Of a stretch of DNA of 64,000 nucleotides, positions 21,191-34,304 are shown piece by piece; position 1 is the first letter of the stretch, and every line of letters starts with the position of its first letter. Below the pieces are notes generated by a model. It worked only from the letters and a program-made list of their open reading frames with translations, was not told where the DNA came from and did not search any database. The stretch is from assembly GCA_963971305.1 (NCBI GenBank), contig OZ020308.1, forward strand, positions 18,013,092 through 18,077,091. The letters are read 5' to 3'. This DNA is from Arcuatula senhousia (Eukaryota > Mollusca > Bivalvia > Mytilida > Mytilidae). The position numbers were made by a program, and so were the translations under genes.

Positions 21191-22195
21191 CTGGGGTATG
21201 TAAGATGCTACTGGATAAGAATGGTGGATTAAAGTTTAATCTAAACTAAACTTATGTACATTCATGACATTATGACGATTTTACTTATAATGAAACTTTT
21301 TGTGGTAAGTAACATAGAATATTGTAGAGAGAAACTAGTGATAGTATGATACTTGGATCTGAGTAGGTGTGTGACAGTAATCATGACTTCAGCTGAGTGT
21401 TGGAAATGTCTAACATGAAAATATTACAAAAATAAAACATGCTTGTTTTCTAAGAAATTTTGTAGTATGATTTCCAATACATCTAAGTTAAAATTCACCA
21501 CATTTATACAGATTTTATAAACAATATTGATAAAAAATGATTAGTGTCTTCAGTGCATGACTTTCAACATATGTATCATATTATTTCATAATTTCCTATT
21601 GTTGTGTTCATGTTTTTTTTTGTGTGTGCAAGAATTTGTAATACTGGTCATTATAATACATTGTATATGTGTACATTTAATAGTTTTTCTATAGCATTCT
21701 GTATACATTAAAATTTGTCATATCATTTTATCAATTTATAATTTCAGTGTGCTTATTTTTACAAGTATAAATAATTGAATAAAAATATTTTTGTTGTATT
21801 AGAAGGTGGAACTCATTGTTTTCATAAGTTTAATACCCGATACATGTAGTAAAAGCAAACAAATTATACAAATGCATTGTTTCTGTATTCATTTTTTTAT
21901 AAGATTGCTTTTCCTTTTTTTCTTTTAACAAATCTGTTATGTGTATTACATCAATATCAAACATTGTATGACCTTTAATAAAATTGTTTTTGTTTTCTAT
22001 TAAAAAATCTGTTATGTGTAAGACATCAATATCAAAAATTGTATAATTTTTAATAAAATTGTTTTTACCTGCATGTTTCCACCTATGTTTGACAAATATA
22101 AAATAATAAAATGTGGAATAAGTGTACGCAACATAGCTCACATAACAAGCGGTAATTCAGAAAAACCATTATGAAAAACCGCCAGCAGCCTTCAA
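21191..22195 (+). other. 3' flank of copy B with empty Penelope site
   Basis: Collinear with 6,901-7,708 joined to 9,218-9,380. The uninterrupted 'tctattaaaaaatctgttatgtgtaagac' near 22,000 is the site occupied by the Penelope element in copy A. Just before it the 'aatctgttatgtgta' motif is duplicated (21,931 and 22,007). No gene. Confidence 0.6.
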
Positions 22196-22483
22196 AATTA
22201 CAAATACCAAAACGCGGGTATAAACGGTTAATTTGGATATGCTATATATCGATATTTCAAGGAGTAACCTCTCATCAGTAGCATTTAAACCAAAACATTG
22301 GAAGGTCAAAATCCCTAACAGTTGAAAACGAAAAGTACTCAAAACCAAAACGTTCGAACAAGGAAGCCAAATCCAGCACCAAGGATATCGACCATGTGCA
22401 TTACAAGGAAAGAAACCTGGTGTTTTCATCAATTTTGAGTTTAACTATCGGAAATTTCAGCGACAATATATTAGAATTTTATG
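22196..22483 (-). mobile_element. 288-bp repeat insertion in copy B
   Basis: Copy A reads 'gccttcaacatatgaaatgg' (9,395-9,420). Copy B carries 288 bp between two CAA trinucleotides (22193-22195, 22484-22486). The insert is the 380-bp family in reverse orientation, ending in the 'aaaacgcgggtataaacgg' block. It shows this family moves singly as well as forming tandem arrays. Confidence 0.7.
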
Positions 22484-22486
22484 CAA

Positions 22487-24590
22487 CATATGAAATGGTC
22501 ATATATTAATGTTTCTGCAACACAACTTTTTTTCCTACTAAACCTAGATCTGAGATTAAAAATATCAAATGACATTTGAATTTCAGGTATAAGATATAAT
22601 GAGATGTGAAATAAGTGTACTTGACACAACCTTCCATACATTATAGTAACTATTAAAATGAAAAGCAAATAACAAAATAGTACAAGGGACATTTGAATCT
22701 TAACGAAAAAATATTGAAGTCTATAAGATAGTGACAGCCCTCATCTACTGAACATTATCCTTCAATACAAAATGTTAAGTCAGTAAAGTAAGGTCACACA
22801 TTGTACTTAACACACCGAGTATAATTACATGTCTAGTACTTCAGCCTGGTACCCCAAAACAAGAACTTGAGAGGGACATACAGACAGGTGGACAATAAAT
22901 AATACACTATACAAATGTTCAAGAAGAATAGCTCAAGAGCATCCAAGTCTTATAGGACATGTTACACATGGATAATGGCTTATATGACCAATACAAATAA
23001 AATTAAATACTCTCCACAAAATCAAAACAATCATTGCATTTCAACCAGAAACAACACAGTTCTTCAAAAATAAAGTTTGTTGTATTCAGAAAAGTTGAAT
23101 CAACAAAACGTGCCTTAAACCTTGAATAAAGTCCCAGAACTCCTAAAAAATTTGTCGAAACAGCAATGCCTTTCATCAACAAAATTTGATGACAAACAAT
23201 CTTACAACATTTTAACAAATCGACCATATAGTATTTCTTTGACCCTTATGGCACATTACTGATCAAGTCCAATAATTTTTGTGTTTCCATGTTTTACATG
23301 TGATCTGTTTTTGTCCCGTTCTTGTTGGTGTTTACTGGTTTTGTCTCTGCCCTTTCGGACTTTTGACATTCGGATACCCCATTGGTACCTCTGCTTCTTA
23401 CAAAATTGGTGGAATCAAAAATAGTGTTGCGTTATATATGTACAACTAAACATGGTGACAAACAATTTTTCAACATTGACGTAAAAAAAACCCGAAGCAG
23501 TTCCAAATGTGTAATATCCACAAAAATGTGACATTCAGACAAAGATGATTACTATGTCTAAAACTGATACAGGTTCTATCTTGAGGGCAAAGGTCAATGT
23601 CTAATAAGGGTCTGGCACATGTCATGTTGTCTTATAATAATAGTCAATGCCCTTTGTCAAAGAAGAAATAAGTATATTCTGTACAAGCTTTGCATGTAAA
23701 TCTAGCATTAATATGACCTTGACAAAGCTCAAGGTCATTATGAAGGTCTTTTTGGTATAAGACATATAATTTCATGATGACACATCCCCTTCAAAATATT
23801 AAATCTTGTCAAAGATTAAAAAAGTTGCATGAACAATTAAAACTATTAGACCTTGAGGTCAAATGTCAAGATCATATGAAGGTCATTTTGGTACAAGACA
23901 CATCCTTTCATACTAAAAAGTGTCTTTCCTAGCTATTTTTAAAACCAATTTGATGCTCAATATGGCCCTCAAATGGTTACGAAGGTTCCCTGACCTTAGA
24001 GATGACTTCCAACCTTCATTTGATTAAAATCGACCTTCCTTGAAAATTGATGAAAAGCGAATGAAAACCTTAGTAATAATATGCATTAGAAGCATTTCTT
24101 TAAATGACCTTGTGACCTGAGAAAGCTCATTCTGCTTTGATTTTGTTGTAGTCTCTAATGATCCATGTCTTAATTTATGGTTAATTGGGAAGTGTGTGAT
24201 CCTGTCTCAATCTGGTCATTTTACACTGACAAAAAGCCATAAACTGTTCAAAGAATAAAATGTTGCCCTTATCTTGATCAATATTTGATACATTTAAAAT
24301 AAACTGTCAGATTGTATATAATAGTAATTTCAACAAAGAACTCATTTATCTTTACATCTGTAACTTAGATAAAAAAACCATTTAATGTTAATTAAAGATC
24401 GACAGTCCATAATTTTATCATTAACTTTAATTATAAAAGACAATAGAAGCTATCAATGCTTTACTTATACAACATTCCTGCCAATACACAAAATGCCTTA
24501 GACTGTAATATGGATAACTCTTATATTGACCAGCTCTCATGAATATTTAGTTATTGTTACGGATAATGTCAGTACAGACAGAACAAACAT
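22487..24590 (+). other. Intergenic segment between copies B and C
   Basis: Duplicate of 9,400-11,659 with small indels. It contains the shared solo Penelope-type tail (23,275-23,400) and the 'gaccttgaggtcaa' repeats (23,700-24,010). No gene is supported. Confidence 0.6.
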
Positions 24591-24637
24591 ATGGGAACAC
24601 CAGTATCTAAAGAAACCAGAAAAATTCATAGTCATCA
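24591..24637 (+). CDS. Start exon of copy C (MGTPVS...)
   Basis: ATG at 24591 opens 15 codons plus CA before GTAAGT, identical in phase to copy B. It reads MGTPVSKETRKIHSH. The upstream leader is shared with copy B apart from a 2-bp 'at' insertion just before the ATG. Two independent genomic copies keep the length and phase, which supports the exon call. Confidence 0.5.
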
Positions 24638-25451
24638 GTAAGTAACTATTTAAGTTTGCAGCTGGGTAGATGCATTTTATTTATCTACAAACATTGTATT
24701 TCAATTGGAATATTTGGTTTTTTTTGGGCTGAAATTTGCAATACAATTTACATTTCTAAAATTTATCATGCATCATTTAATAGCACAGTCTAAAACAGGA
24801 AGTTGAAGTCTGACAGGTCTGAAAGTGGCTTAGGACATAGATTTTGTCATACTGATTTATCCTGAATTCTTGTTGGTCGAATTATCCTAAAAAATTAAAC
24901 TATTTTCTTGTTGTCCTAAATCTCAAAAAGGAAGTAGAAGTCTGACAGGTCTGAAAGTCACTAAGTCTGTACAGTCTTGCCATACTGAACCACTCTTCCA
25001 AATTTCAAATAATTCTTATGTCTGATTTCTGAGAAGAGTAAATCTTGAGTCCAAAACAGGAAGTAGAAGTCTGACAGGTCTGATAGTGGCTACAGGTTGT
25101 CATACTTAACTATCCTACACAATTCTTAATTGTTTTCATGAATTGTTCCTGAGAAAAACTTAATGGTAATTTGTACAAATGTAAATCATGAGCCCACACA
25201 GTTTTTAGTTTTTAAGTTTTTAGGTTTCGGCAAGTGCAAAAACAATTAACTAAAGTCACCCTGTTTTCATCAGAAGCTTCTGGCATTGATTAAAAAGTGT
25301 GACTTATTGTTTGAAACTATAGTCTACTTAATTCAAATCTCAAATTCTACACTAAGTCAGACATCATCCAACATGTTAAAATGATTTCTAATTACCAAAA
25401 GTTATTATAAAAAACAATTATGTGAAGCATCAAGCGCTCTATCAATTTCAG

Positions 25452-25568
25452 ATCAACAAGGCATGCTTCTGACCAATCTTCTATAAAGGACACTACACCA
25501 ACATTACAAGCTCACAACTTTGATACAACACCACTGTTCAGAGATGAGAAAGAAAGTATCATTGCTGA
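25452..25568 (+). CDS. Array exon C-1
   Basis: This is a 117-bp open unit, acceptor aatttcag, donor GTAGGT. It reads STRHASDQSSIKDTTPT, then DTTPLFRDEKESIIAE. Phase matches the start exon (24591) and C-2. Confidence 0.6.
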
Positions 25569-25805
25569 GTAGGTATTTTAATGCATTTTATTTTGAATTG
25601 AAATCAAAACTAGTATCTTAATACTTAAAACTTCTGTAAAAGTAAATGGTAAGGTCAAAGTTATAATTTGGGTTCCTTTTTTGTTTTGTGTTGATGTTCT
25701 ACCCTCTTTATATTCCTTTCATTCCTTATTATATTCCTTCTTTTTTTACTTATATGTAAGCCACAGTGCAACATCTTTTATAATTTTATTCTCTTTCTAT
25801 TTCAG

Positions 25806-25922
25806 ATCAACAAGTCATGATTCTAAGCAATCGTCTATAAAGGACACCACACCACCATTACAAGCCGACAACTCTGAATCATCACGACTGTCCAGAGATG
25901 AGAAAGAAAGTATCATGACTCA
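25806..25922 (+). CDS. Array exon C-2
   Basis: This is a 117-bp open unit, acceptor ctatttcag, donor GTATGT, ending ACT CA as in B-2. It reads STSHDSKQSSIKDTTPP, then ESSRLSRDEKESIMTQ. Next exon is the broken B-box exon at 26497. Confidence 0.6.
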
Positions 25923-26496
25923 GTATGTATATCTAATTTATTTCTTTTGGAGTGGAATCAATTCAGCCCATCTTTCTACTTCTATAAAAGTTTATGATAC
26001 GATATGGTGTGCAGTAGAGCAAAGGTTGACCTTAGTTTTTTTTTTGTTTGTTTAATTGTTCTCTGCTCTTTATATTTATAAAATGTTTGGCCTTGTCAAC
26101 CTGTTAACTTAGTGCATCTAAAGATTATTGAACCCTAGCCTGGCCTTGTCTGAAACTTAGTTATAATTATGATTTCACAGAACCAAAGCAAACAATTGTA
26201 TGAACTTTGGTTGGTTGAACCAGGTTTTATGGTGCCATCGTTATGAGATGTAATATTTTATAACAGTGGTTAATTGAATATGAACAAGAAGAAAGTAGAG
26301 TAACATCAGATAAAAAAAATCAGAAATTTGTATACATGTATGAACTCTGGTATAATTAATAAGTTAAATGCCATGTGCAGGTGAGGAAGGTATGTTAGTT
26401 TTCAGATTAGGAAAATTAATAGTTTGAAAAAAGGGTAGCTATTTTATCATATTGTTTCCTTTAAAAACTGTCAATTAGTTTTTTTTATATATATAG

Positions 26497-28119
26497 ATCA
26501 AATCCTGTGTGTAGACTATGTATACAGCAGAACAAAACTTCCACACCAACAGTCTGGTGTAACAACTGCCAGGATCTTCTGTGCCAAGACTGTGAAAGTC
26601 GACATAGAGATGCTACAGCTACAAAAGAACATTACGTTATACCTTTTGGTGATTATAAAACATTACCCACATTTGTTTTAAACACAAAATTTTACTGCAT
26701 GGAACATTCTATAACATACACTCACTTTTGTCACATTCATGATAAGGCTTTATGCGTAAATGTGCTAAAATGTTTCATAAGAAATGTAAAGATGTTTCAA
26801 AAGTAGAGGACATTATCCATAATGTAAAAGAATCTGTGGCTTTTGAATAAACATGACAGATATAGAAGCTATATGTAGAAAATTGCAAACATTTGCTGAC
26901 AACCGAGAGGCAAATCTTATTCATTTAAAACAAAAATTTGAACAGATGAAAATGGAGGGTTATAACAAAAAGACATTGAAAGAGAAAACGATTTTTAAAA
27001 TAGAATCTGTATATAAAGAACTGACCAATGAAATATCAGATACATTAGAAATAGTTCAATCAAAGGAGAACGAACTTTGTAAGATAATTAATTAAAAGAA
27101 TGAAATAATAACTTGAACTAATAATTTTCAGTTTTTTATTGTAACTAAAGAACTAGAACATATAGTTTCTGAAATAAAGAAGGTTATTGAGAATTTTTTC
27201 ACAAAAGAACAATTCATGGTAATTGATATAGACTTTAAAATGAACAAAAAAGCCATAGTTGATCGAGGAGAAGTAAGGGTCATCAAACTACCATCTGCTG
27301 TATCAATGTATACCAGCAACCCAACAGTGGATCAGGTACATACATGGCATCCTGTTCAGCTCCGTCTCCAGCAGAGGATAGGACTGGAGAGGAAACATTA
27401 CTATATGGGCTGCTGTACCTTACCTGGTGGACTGGTGGTGATTGCTGATTCTGGTGACGATGATGGTTTTGATTGTAAGGTAGTAATACATAAATCTGAT
27501 GGATCACTAAGATCCACCATCAAGTTTGATAGGAGTGAGGAAGTAGATGATGCGACACCAGTAGATGATCATCATGTTGCTGTGTCACATCCTGAGTCTG
27601 GTACTATCTCCATTTTAGATGTAGATAGTGACCAGGTGGTGAAAAAGTAAGAGGGACAGTGACAGGGTTGTGTTGTAGAGGTATAGATATAGTGTGTTGT
27701 GTGGAAGGTAAAGGTCTAGTGAAAGTGAACATTGACAGTGGAAAGGTAGAGACAGTGGTGGAGGATGAGAGTGTTGATTATTGTTCGCATGTAGAGGTAA
27801 GTAGCAGTCTGATATGTTACACATGTCATCGAACAGACACAGTTACAGAACTGGACACTCAGTACTCTTTACATACAAAGATCAGACAGTACTTGAGTGG
27901 CCTACAGGTGTGACAATAGATGACCACAGTAACATCTTTGTCCCAGAAAGCAGATCTTACAACCTAATAATGATCTCTAGTGATGGTAAGTCATGACATC
28001 AGTTACTTGGTGAGGATGATGGACTGGACATACCTACTGCTGTACATTATGACAGTAGTACGAAGAAACTGGTGGTGGTTGATATCAGAGGACCTTCTTT
28101 TGTGTACTCTGTACAGTAA
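26497..28119 (+). pseudogene. B-box/coiled-coil/propeller exon, broken copy C
   Basis: The most decayed copy. A one-base loss near 26,758 ends the frame in B-box2. TAA stops interrupt the coiled coil (~26,848 and ~27,091). A short deletion and stop near 27,645-27,655 break the propeller, and further stops lie at ~27,995. Its sequence is clearly more diverged from A than B is. The end of the homologous block is near 28,390, where a different repeat begins. Confidence 0.85.
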
Positions 28120-28398
28120 GTCAGAGTCTGAATAATAGACATGGTTTATGTGAGTATGGTCAGGATGACAGTAGTACAAAGAAACTTGTGGTAGTTAACA
28201 GGATGACAGTAGTAACAAAGAATATTGTAGAGAGAAACTAGTGATTTGATTGTATGATTCTTGGATATGATTAGGTGTGTGACATTTATTATGACTTCAA
28301 CTGAGTGTTGGAAATGTCTAACATGAAAGTGTTTCAAAGATTTCTAAGAAATTTTGTAGCATGATTTCCAAAACATCTAATTCAAAATTCACCACATA

Positions 28399-29118
28399 GG
28401 CCAAAAACACTATTTTTCGCCTTTAAGGGGCTGTAACCCCTATAAAGGGTCATCTGACAACTTCGACCCTATGGAGACCTTTGTAGAGCTAAATGAGCTT
28501 AACATTTCAGCAAGCAACAGCTTTTCTCTGTCTGCAATAATTATCATTTTATAGGCGGCCTAAACACTATTTTTTGCCTTTAAGGGACTGTAACCCCTAA
28601 ATGCGGTCATCTGACAACTTGGACCCTATGAAGACTTTTGTAGAGCTTAATGAGCTGAACATTTAAGCAAGCAACAGCTTTTCTCTATCTGCAATAGTTT
28701 CCATTCTATAAGCCAAAAACATGAAAAAACGCTATTTTTCACCTTTAAGGAGCTGTAACCTCTTTAAGAGATCATCTGACAACTTTGACTTAATGGACAC
28801 TTTTGTAGAACTTTTGATGCTGAAGCAGTAAGGTGGCATCAGATCTCATCTTTCACTTATACTTTTTGATTTACAAGCCAAAAACAGTAGTCTGACCCCC
28901 CTTGTCTATTTTTAGTAACGGTGTCCATGTTTTTGACGGATCAAAAATCGAAACACAAGTTTGGTGCAGAACACAATAAGAATCATCCATTCCCAGTTTC
29001 ATGAAATTCTGTTCAGTAGTTTCAGAGAAGAAGATTTTTGAAAATTGTTAACAGACGACGACAGACGACGACGGACGCCAAGTGATAGCAATAGCTCACT
29101 GGTCCAGGTGAGCTAAAA
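28399..29118 (+). repeat. Dispersed repeat with ~153-bp internal units and terminal hairpin
   Basis: The phrase 'ccaaaaacactattttt..gcctttaagg' followed by 'ctgtaacccct' occurs at about 28,400, 28,555 and 28,710, so it is a three-unit internal tandem. The 3' end (gacggacgccaagtgatagcaatagctcactggtccaggtgagctaaaaa) is the same hairpin end as at 1-284. It truncates the duplicated gene block. Confidence 0.65.
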
Positions 29119-29329
29119 AGTCGTCAATCAAAGAAAATGACATATAGGGCTCATATTTGATAAATGAAGATGATTTAAATAGTTAACATTGAATTTGTTT
29201 AAAATGTCATCATATTAAAAAAGTCTTCAGGAACAAAACATCCGATTGATAACCGTATCAAATACACTTAAAATATATCTGTTGTCACGAATGTTAAAAA
29301 AAATTATCAATCAACATGGTTGAATAATT
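29119..29329. other. AT-rich spacer
   Basis: Nothing recognised between the repeat and the Penelope fragment. Confidence 0.3.
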
Positions 29330-30360
29330 CAAATCGGCATAAACCAACTCTAAGGCAATATACGATATTGAGATGTGGAATTAGTGTACGCGACACAACA
29401 AACATAAACAAACAGCAATTCAAAAAATCACAACGGAAAACAGCAAGCAGTCTTCAACATGACCACAGGTCACTGCTTACCGTCTTGCATTGGCCCAAGA
29501 CTTATAATACAATACAAAAGTATCCAAACCAATCCCTAAATCATCAACGAAAGACTTAATTCTTGACATAAAACAGTTAACATAGAATGACAAGGACAAA
29601 CAAAGGCTTTGGCAACGTTTCCTGGCTTAGGACAGGCACATATAAAATGTGGCGGGGTTAAACTAGTTTTTTGGATCCAACCTTCCCCCTATTGATAAGC
29701 TTGCACAAAGCTACATATAAAACACACTGTAAAACTCAATCGACAAAAGTTCAATTCAACAAGAGAGAACCTAAGACAAAATACTGTACGAATACAACAA
29801 TACAAGGAGGAACTCTCTTGAGAACACTCGAAGTTACTGACAACTAGCTAAGAAACATTTATCGATTGATGTAAAAGAATCAAATACATCAGTTCTAAAT
29901 CCGACACCCCACGTCAAAACAATGAATGATTAAGAGTTGTATCACCATACATAACCGACATACTTGATCGCTGTGGTGCTTATAAATAATACAGTGGATA
30001 CAAAGTGAAAATTTAACGTTTTAAAATTACTTTCAAGCTATCAATATTTCTGCCAAAACATACCAAATGCAAAGATTTTACTAAAACATTGAATTCGTAT
30101 CATTTTTCAAAAGGTTTTAAGACAGTTTTTAATTTCCATAAGGTTCTTTTGAATTTTTTGTGCTTTATAAACTACATTGCTATAAAAGTCAGGATGAGAT
30201 ATTCCTTTAACAATCAAAAATCTACGTGTACAATCAAATTTTTCGATGAGATGTCCATATTTATGTGCAAATTTTGTAAAAGATTTGACTAATTTGTGGT
30301 AACGGTAACCTTGTTTTAGCAATTTTTCTGTAATAAAACGGTTTTTATCATTTTTATCAA
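29330..30360 (-). mobile_element. 3' fragment of a Penelope-like element
   Basis: The minus strand encodes only the C-terminal end of an RT (NRFITEKLLKQGYRYHKLVK, then FLIVKGISHP), closely matching 47,020-47,250. Its 3' non-coding region matches 47,460-48,000, including 'ccccgcca...atgtgcctgtcctaagccagg' and 'gtcgcgtacactaattccac'. It is 5'-truncated near 30,360, as expected for aborted reverse transcription. Catalytic boxes are absent. Confidence 0.8.
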
Positions 30361-31656
30361 ATTTGCATTGGTAACAAATTGATATTAAAAGTTTTCTTTT
30401 ATTACATTTTAGTCTAAATGACATTAAAAAAATTGGGACGAAAAAAATGTAATTTTGGTGGACAATATGCCTTTAAAATAACAAGTATCCCGAAACGACG
30501 TAATACATGCACCTTTACAACTAACAAACATGATGGATGATATTTACATATCTTTACGTATTATATCCTATTTTAGAACGAATCAAACAATCCTGGTTTA
30601 AAGGAAGAAAATTGTATTTAAAAAAATATTAAAATGTCAATCTTGAGTAACGTATCAAGCATCTATTTAACAGTGCCGTTTTGTTTTGAACTCCGTTTTT
30701 TTATTCCAAAAGGGTGTTTTCATCTCTTAAGTCAAAATTTCTTTTCCTGTGATTGGATCTATATTGTTTTACCTATTGGCGATTACATGTCTCAGTGATA
30801 TGATAGCGATGATAAGGTTAAAAAAAGAACAACACTGTTTTCAAGTTGTGTGTAATTACAGTTACATTCAGAAATTCATACTAATTTACTTTACATCAGA
30901 TGTTGTACAAAAATCGTATCAAACTGTATATAGTAGTTTGTCGTTACTTGATTTAAAGTGGAAAATAAAGCCATTTTGTACCCATTAAACATTAAAATGT
31001 GCATGTAACTGATATTAATAAAGAATAAGCGATTGTTCGATTAAACTCAAAATGACAAACTATATACATAATTTATTCTGATAAACCATAGCAGTACATT
31101 GTATACAGAAAGACAAACAAAAACAAACACTTAGCAATGTACAAAAGTTGGAGGCTTTTAAATGTTGCGGACTTGTTTTTATATGATAAAAGGGCATAAA
31201 ATAAGAGACAATCCTGATTTTCATTGATATTTTGAATAAATTTACATATCATGATATATTCTTCTATTAATATTCCAATAGCTATATCATAACAGTCTGA
31301 TATGTCAAAACACTTAAGAGATAGCTAAAACTGTACCCCTATCGATTTTGTTCTGAACCTACACGTAACAACCAGAAGACAAAAAAGAAACAAAACATTT
31401 AAAAGATGAATTAAAATGAAAAATCACTTTTCGGTATTTTTCATTGGAGGAGAGATCATAATTTAACTTGCCTCATGAAAAAAGCATGTAGAAAGATTTC
31501 CTTATATATTAAGTAGAAAAAAATGATAAGAAATTACAGGTTTTTTTTGTTATGGTAAATCAAAAGGATGCTTTTAAAGCTTGATGTCTCATTTCGCCCT
31601 TTTCTGCACAAGTTTATCGTATAATATTATATGGGTACTCATTTTGTTTATTTCAG
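30361..31656 (+). other. Intron-like upstream region of secreted-precursor gene 1
   Basis: Bases ~30,885-31,035 align with 39,730-39,890, inside the intron of gene 2, so the exon at 31657 lies in a duplicated block. No copy of the signal-peptide exon (ATGAAAACATTAAG) is found here. The open frame at 30,749 starts with GTG and lacks support. Confidence 0.45.
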
Positions 31657-31910
31657 TGTTTCTTATGCCATCAATAGATGGTGCTTGGTGGTGGAGAAGA
31701 CATAGCTTTATACGCAAGAAGATATTTCAAGCTGAACATGAGGAAAACAGGTTTTCAAATGATAAAAAAGTGGAGAAAGACGGGCGGATGGTAAAGAACC
31801 TACATGACCTATACAGTCGGCTACAAATGTCGGAGATGGAGAGAAGATTGGAAGACGTGTCAGACCAAGAAATTGATAATAAGTCAGACAGCCGGAGCCA
31901 AAGCAGTTAA
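31657..31910 (+). CDS. Secreted cationic-head precursor, gene 1, main exon
   Basis: An acceptor (gtttatttcag) opens a frame to TAA at 31910: 84 residues when joined to a one-base donor as in gene 2. The start VFLMPSIDG would finish a signal peptide. Next come AWWWRRHSFIRKKIF (Trp- and Arg/Lys-rich, strongly basic) and a charged helical tail with KVEKDGRMVKNLHDLYSRLQ and RRLEDVSDQEI, ending Ser-rich. The tail pattern VEKDxRMVxxLH..SRLQ..S..ERLxDVS is shared with gene 2, so constraint or recent duplication is likely. The layout (signal, basic head, acidic/helical tail) is that of precursors of linear cationic antimicrobial peptides such as mussel myticalins, but I do not recognise the family. 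AATAAA follows at 32058. The signal-peptide exon is not found upstream in the window. Confidence 0.6.
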
Positions 31911-32349
31911 ATATTTGTTAGATAAGAAAAAAGACAAATATTTTAAAACAAAATTAAAAGACTTTTTATGAACTTTAAGTTACATAAGATAAATTGTTTA
32001 TATTACGTAACTTTAATGCACCAGTCAGATTGTCGGCTTGTACTTTTTAATCTTAAGAATAAACATACATTAAAGAGAAAACATATGATAATAAATTATC
32101 ATTTGAGAATAATATGCAAAGTCTGACCAAGTTATAAGAAACCTACATACAGCATGTTTACAAGGTCAATCGCCTGATTGATTAACTGATCAAGGGAGTA
32201 TATTAGAGAGTCTGTAATATCCATCATTTTGGGATCTAAAGGAGAGAGAAGGTTTTCGACTGTTTCCGATCTTATTTCAAAGATTTTCAACAAAAGAAAA
32301 AAAAAGAAAATTGTTGCCTATAGTAATTTATTTCTCTTTCTTTCTCTTT

Positions 32350-34200
32350 CGTGAGCTATCCCGATCCTACCGTCTATACAGGCACGACTTATCTCTGTAT
32401 GAAATAGCGGCTTTCTTGTGAGGTTTTCTCAGTTTAATTTTCTCAAGGTTTATAATCAGGGTATTGAGTATCAAATTGTCCCGTTTATTGGTAAAATATT
32501 CTACTTTTCTTAAGCTTCCCTCTTCGATAATAGATGGTTAACTTCGAAGGTTAAGCTACTGACATTGCCTAAACTTGTCGTTGTACATTGTATCTCTGGG
32601 TGTCCTGATTCTGGCAGTCCATGAGGTAGTGTTCTGGTGAATCATCGGATCCGCAATCACACTCCCTTGTTTGGGCGATTCCTGTTTTGTACCTATATTT
32701 GTTTAGGCAGTTGCAGCGGGTACGTAGATCTGATAAAATCCACCCAGTATGATAATTAGGAAAATCCAGCAGTGATGCTTATCCTACTGTTTGCTGTAGT
32801 TCTTGAGGCAGTCTTCCTGTACACTCATTATCCTATCGGAATTGCCATTTCATTTTGGTAGATTTCTTGTCTGCTACATGTATCATCTGTTTGTCTGATT
32901 CTGTGACAATACTGTATTTTCTTCCATATTGCATGCGTCTGTGACGGCTTGTTAAGCAAGCATGTCAGTGATATCGTTCCTGACTATATAAGCAGCATGG
33001 CCTTGGGTCAATGAAATCGCTACTTCTATTCTGCTACTGAATAGCATATGAATACTTTCTTTTTGTCCCTGATGAGGTCTAAGTAGTTGGTTGACTGTCA
33101 GTTTCAGGAAATAATTGCAACTGCTGTATGACTGTCTTACAAAATATTCAGCTTGTTGTGATCATTGGTCGGGTAAGTAATACTGTGCTGTAGTATATGT
33201 ACCAACTTTATTCCCAAGAGTTCTTCCAAAGGATAGATCCCCGCCTGGCTACAGGTTTTCTTAGATAGAGATTTTCCTTACCTCCTTGGTATTTAACAGC
33301 CCCCGCTTTGCAAGTTCTTGGGTTTACCTGACATGACCCATCCGTGAAAGGTATTATCGTCTCTTCATTTGCATATCCAAGTACTAGTTGCTTTAGCAAA
33401 TCCTTGTAGGTGTATTTCAACTTTATGTGATTTGGAGCAGTCTAGGGTGTTTCAGTAGAGTCATCAGCCAGGTTTGAAAGTTACTTCTGCCTCAGTTTGA
33501 TGTCTGTGCCTGTAGTCCTTTCATTACTCCCGCCTGATTTAGGGCTTAACCTAGAAGAAAGCAATGACTTCTTACCATTCTTGGTTATAAAAAAGATCCA
33601 GGCATTGCTCAATAGGCTCGTGTGGTGATTTGGATTTTATCTTGGCAACTTCCCTGACAAATATCTCCTACAAGGGAATGTTCACTTCCTAGATGGTATG
33701 TTTGATTTTGTGTTCTTCGAATTATAGTCTTTCGCCCAGTGTGACACCTAGGAATTTGGCGTTTTTTTGTATTTGAACTAGATTAGACCTTTAAGAGAAG
33801 TGTGGGTCACATTATCTAGGCTGAGGTTGATATGTCATTGTTTTGTAAACATGAATATATTCATGATGTCGTCGGTAACCAGTTGTTTAACGGTCGTCAG
33901 GAGTTTTCCTGTTTGCCATATTGTTCCATCATCTGCAAATTTGATGAAACTTCCTGTTATCGTCATCACTATGAACAGGTTTATCGATCGCGAGCTGGCA
34001 GCGTACTGACCTGTCGCTCAGAAAGCAGTTAATCTAACGCTAAGTTGTTTCTTTGACGCCTAGCCTGTTTAGCTTCACCGTTTAACCATCTTGCTAAACG
34101 TGGATCTTAGGCCTTCTCAGTCAAAGAACCATGCTTCAGTGACTTCACTGCTGTTTCCCATTGATAATTACCTGTGTTAATCTTAGTAGGGCTTTCACTG
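32350..34200 (-). mobile_element. Decayed LINE (non-LTR retrotransposon): RT and RNase H remnants
   Basis: On the minus strand, with many stops and shifts, fragments in order are KFADDGTIW (RT catalytic box, near 33,930), LGVTLGERL (thumb, near 33,740), FTDGSCQVNP...GAGAV-like (RNase H start, near 33,340) and, near 32,600-32,690, a Cys/His knuckle-like end (RECDCGSDDSPEHYLMDC). The order RT, RNase H, Cys-rich tail matches the I/Jockey-like side of LINEs. It cannot be active. The short open frame at 33,208-33,420 is the RNase H start. Confidence 0.7.
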
Positions 34201-34304
34201 CTGAGTGGATCTTTCTGTTTTCCTCCTGAGTGGCATCGCTTATCTATTGACCCTCAACATAGGCCACTACTCTGTCGAGTTTATATCCTTTCCATGACCT
34301 TTCA

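Noticed and set aside
22169..22432. Minus-strand 87-codon frame
   Set aside because: Lies in the inserted 288-bp repeat plus flank; the insertion border cuts through it.
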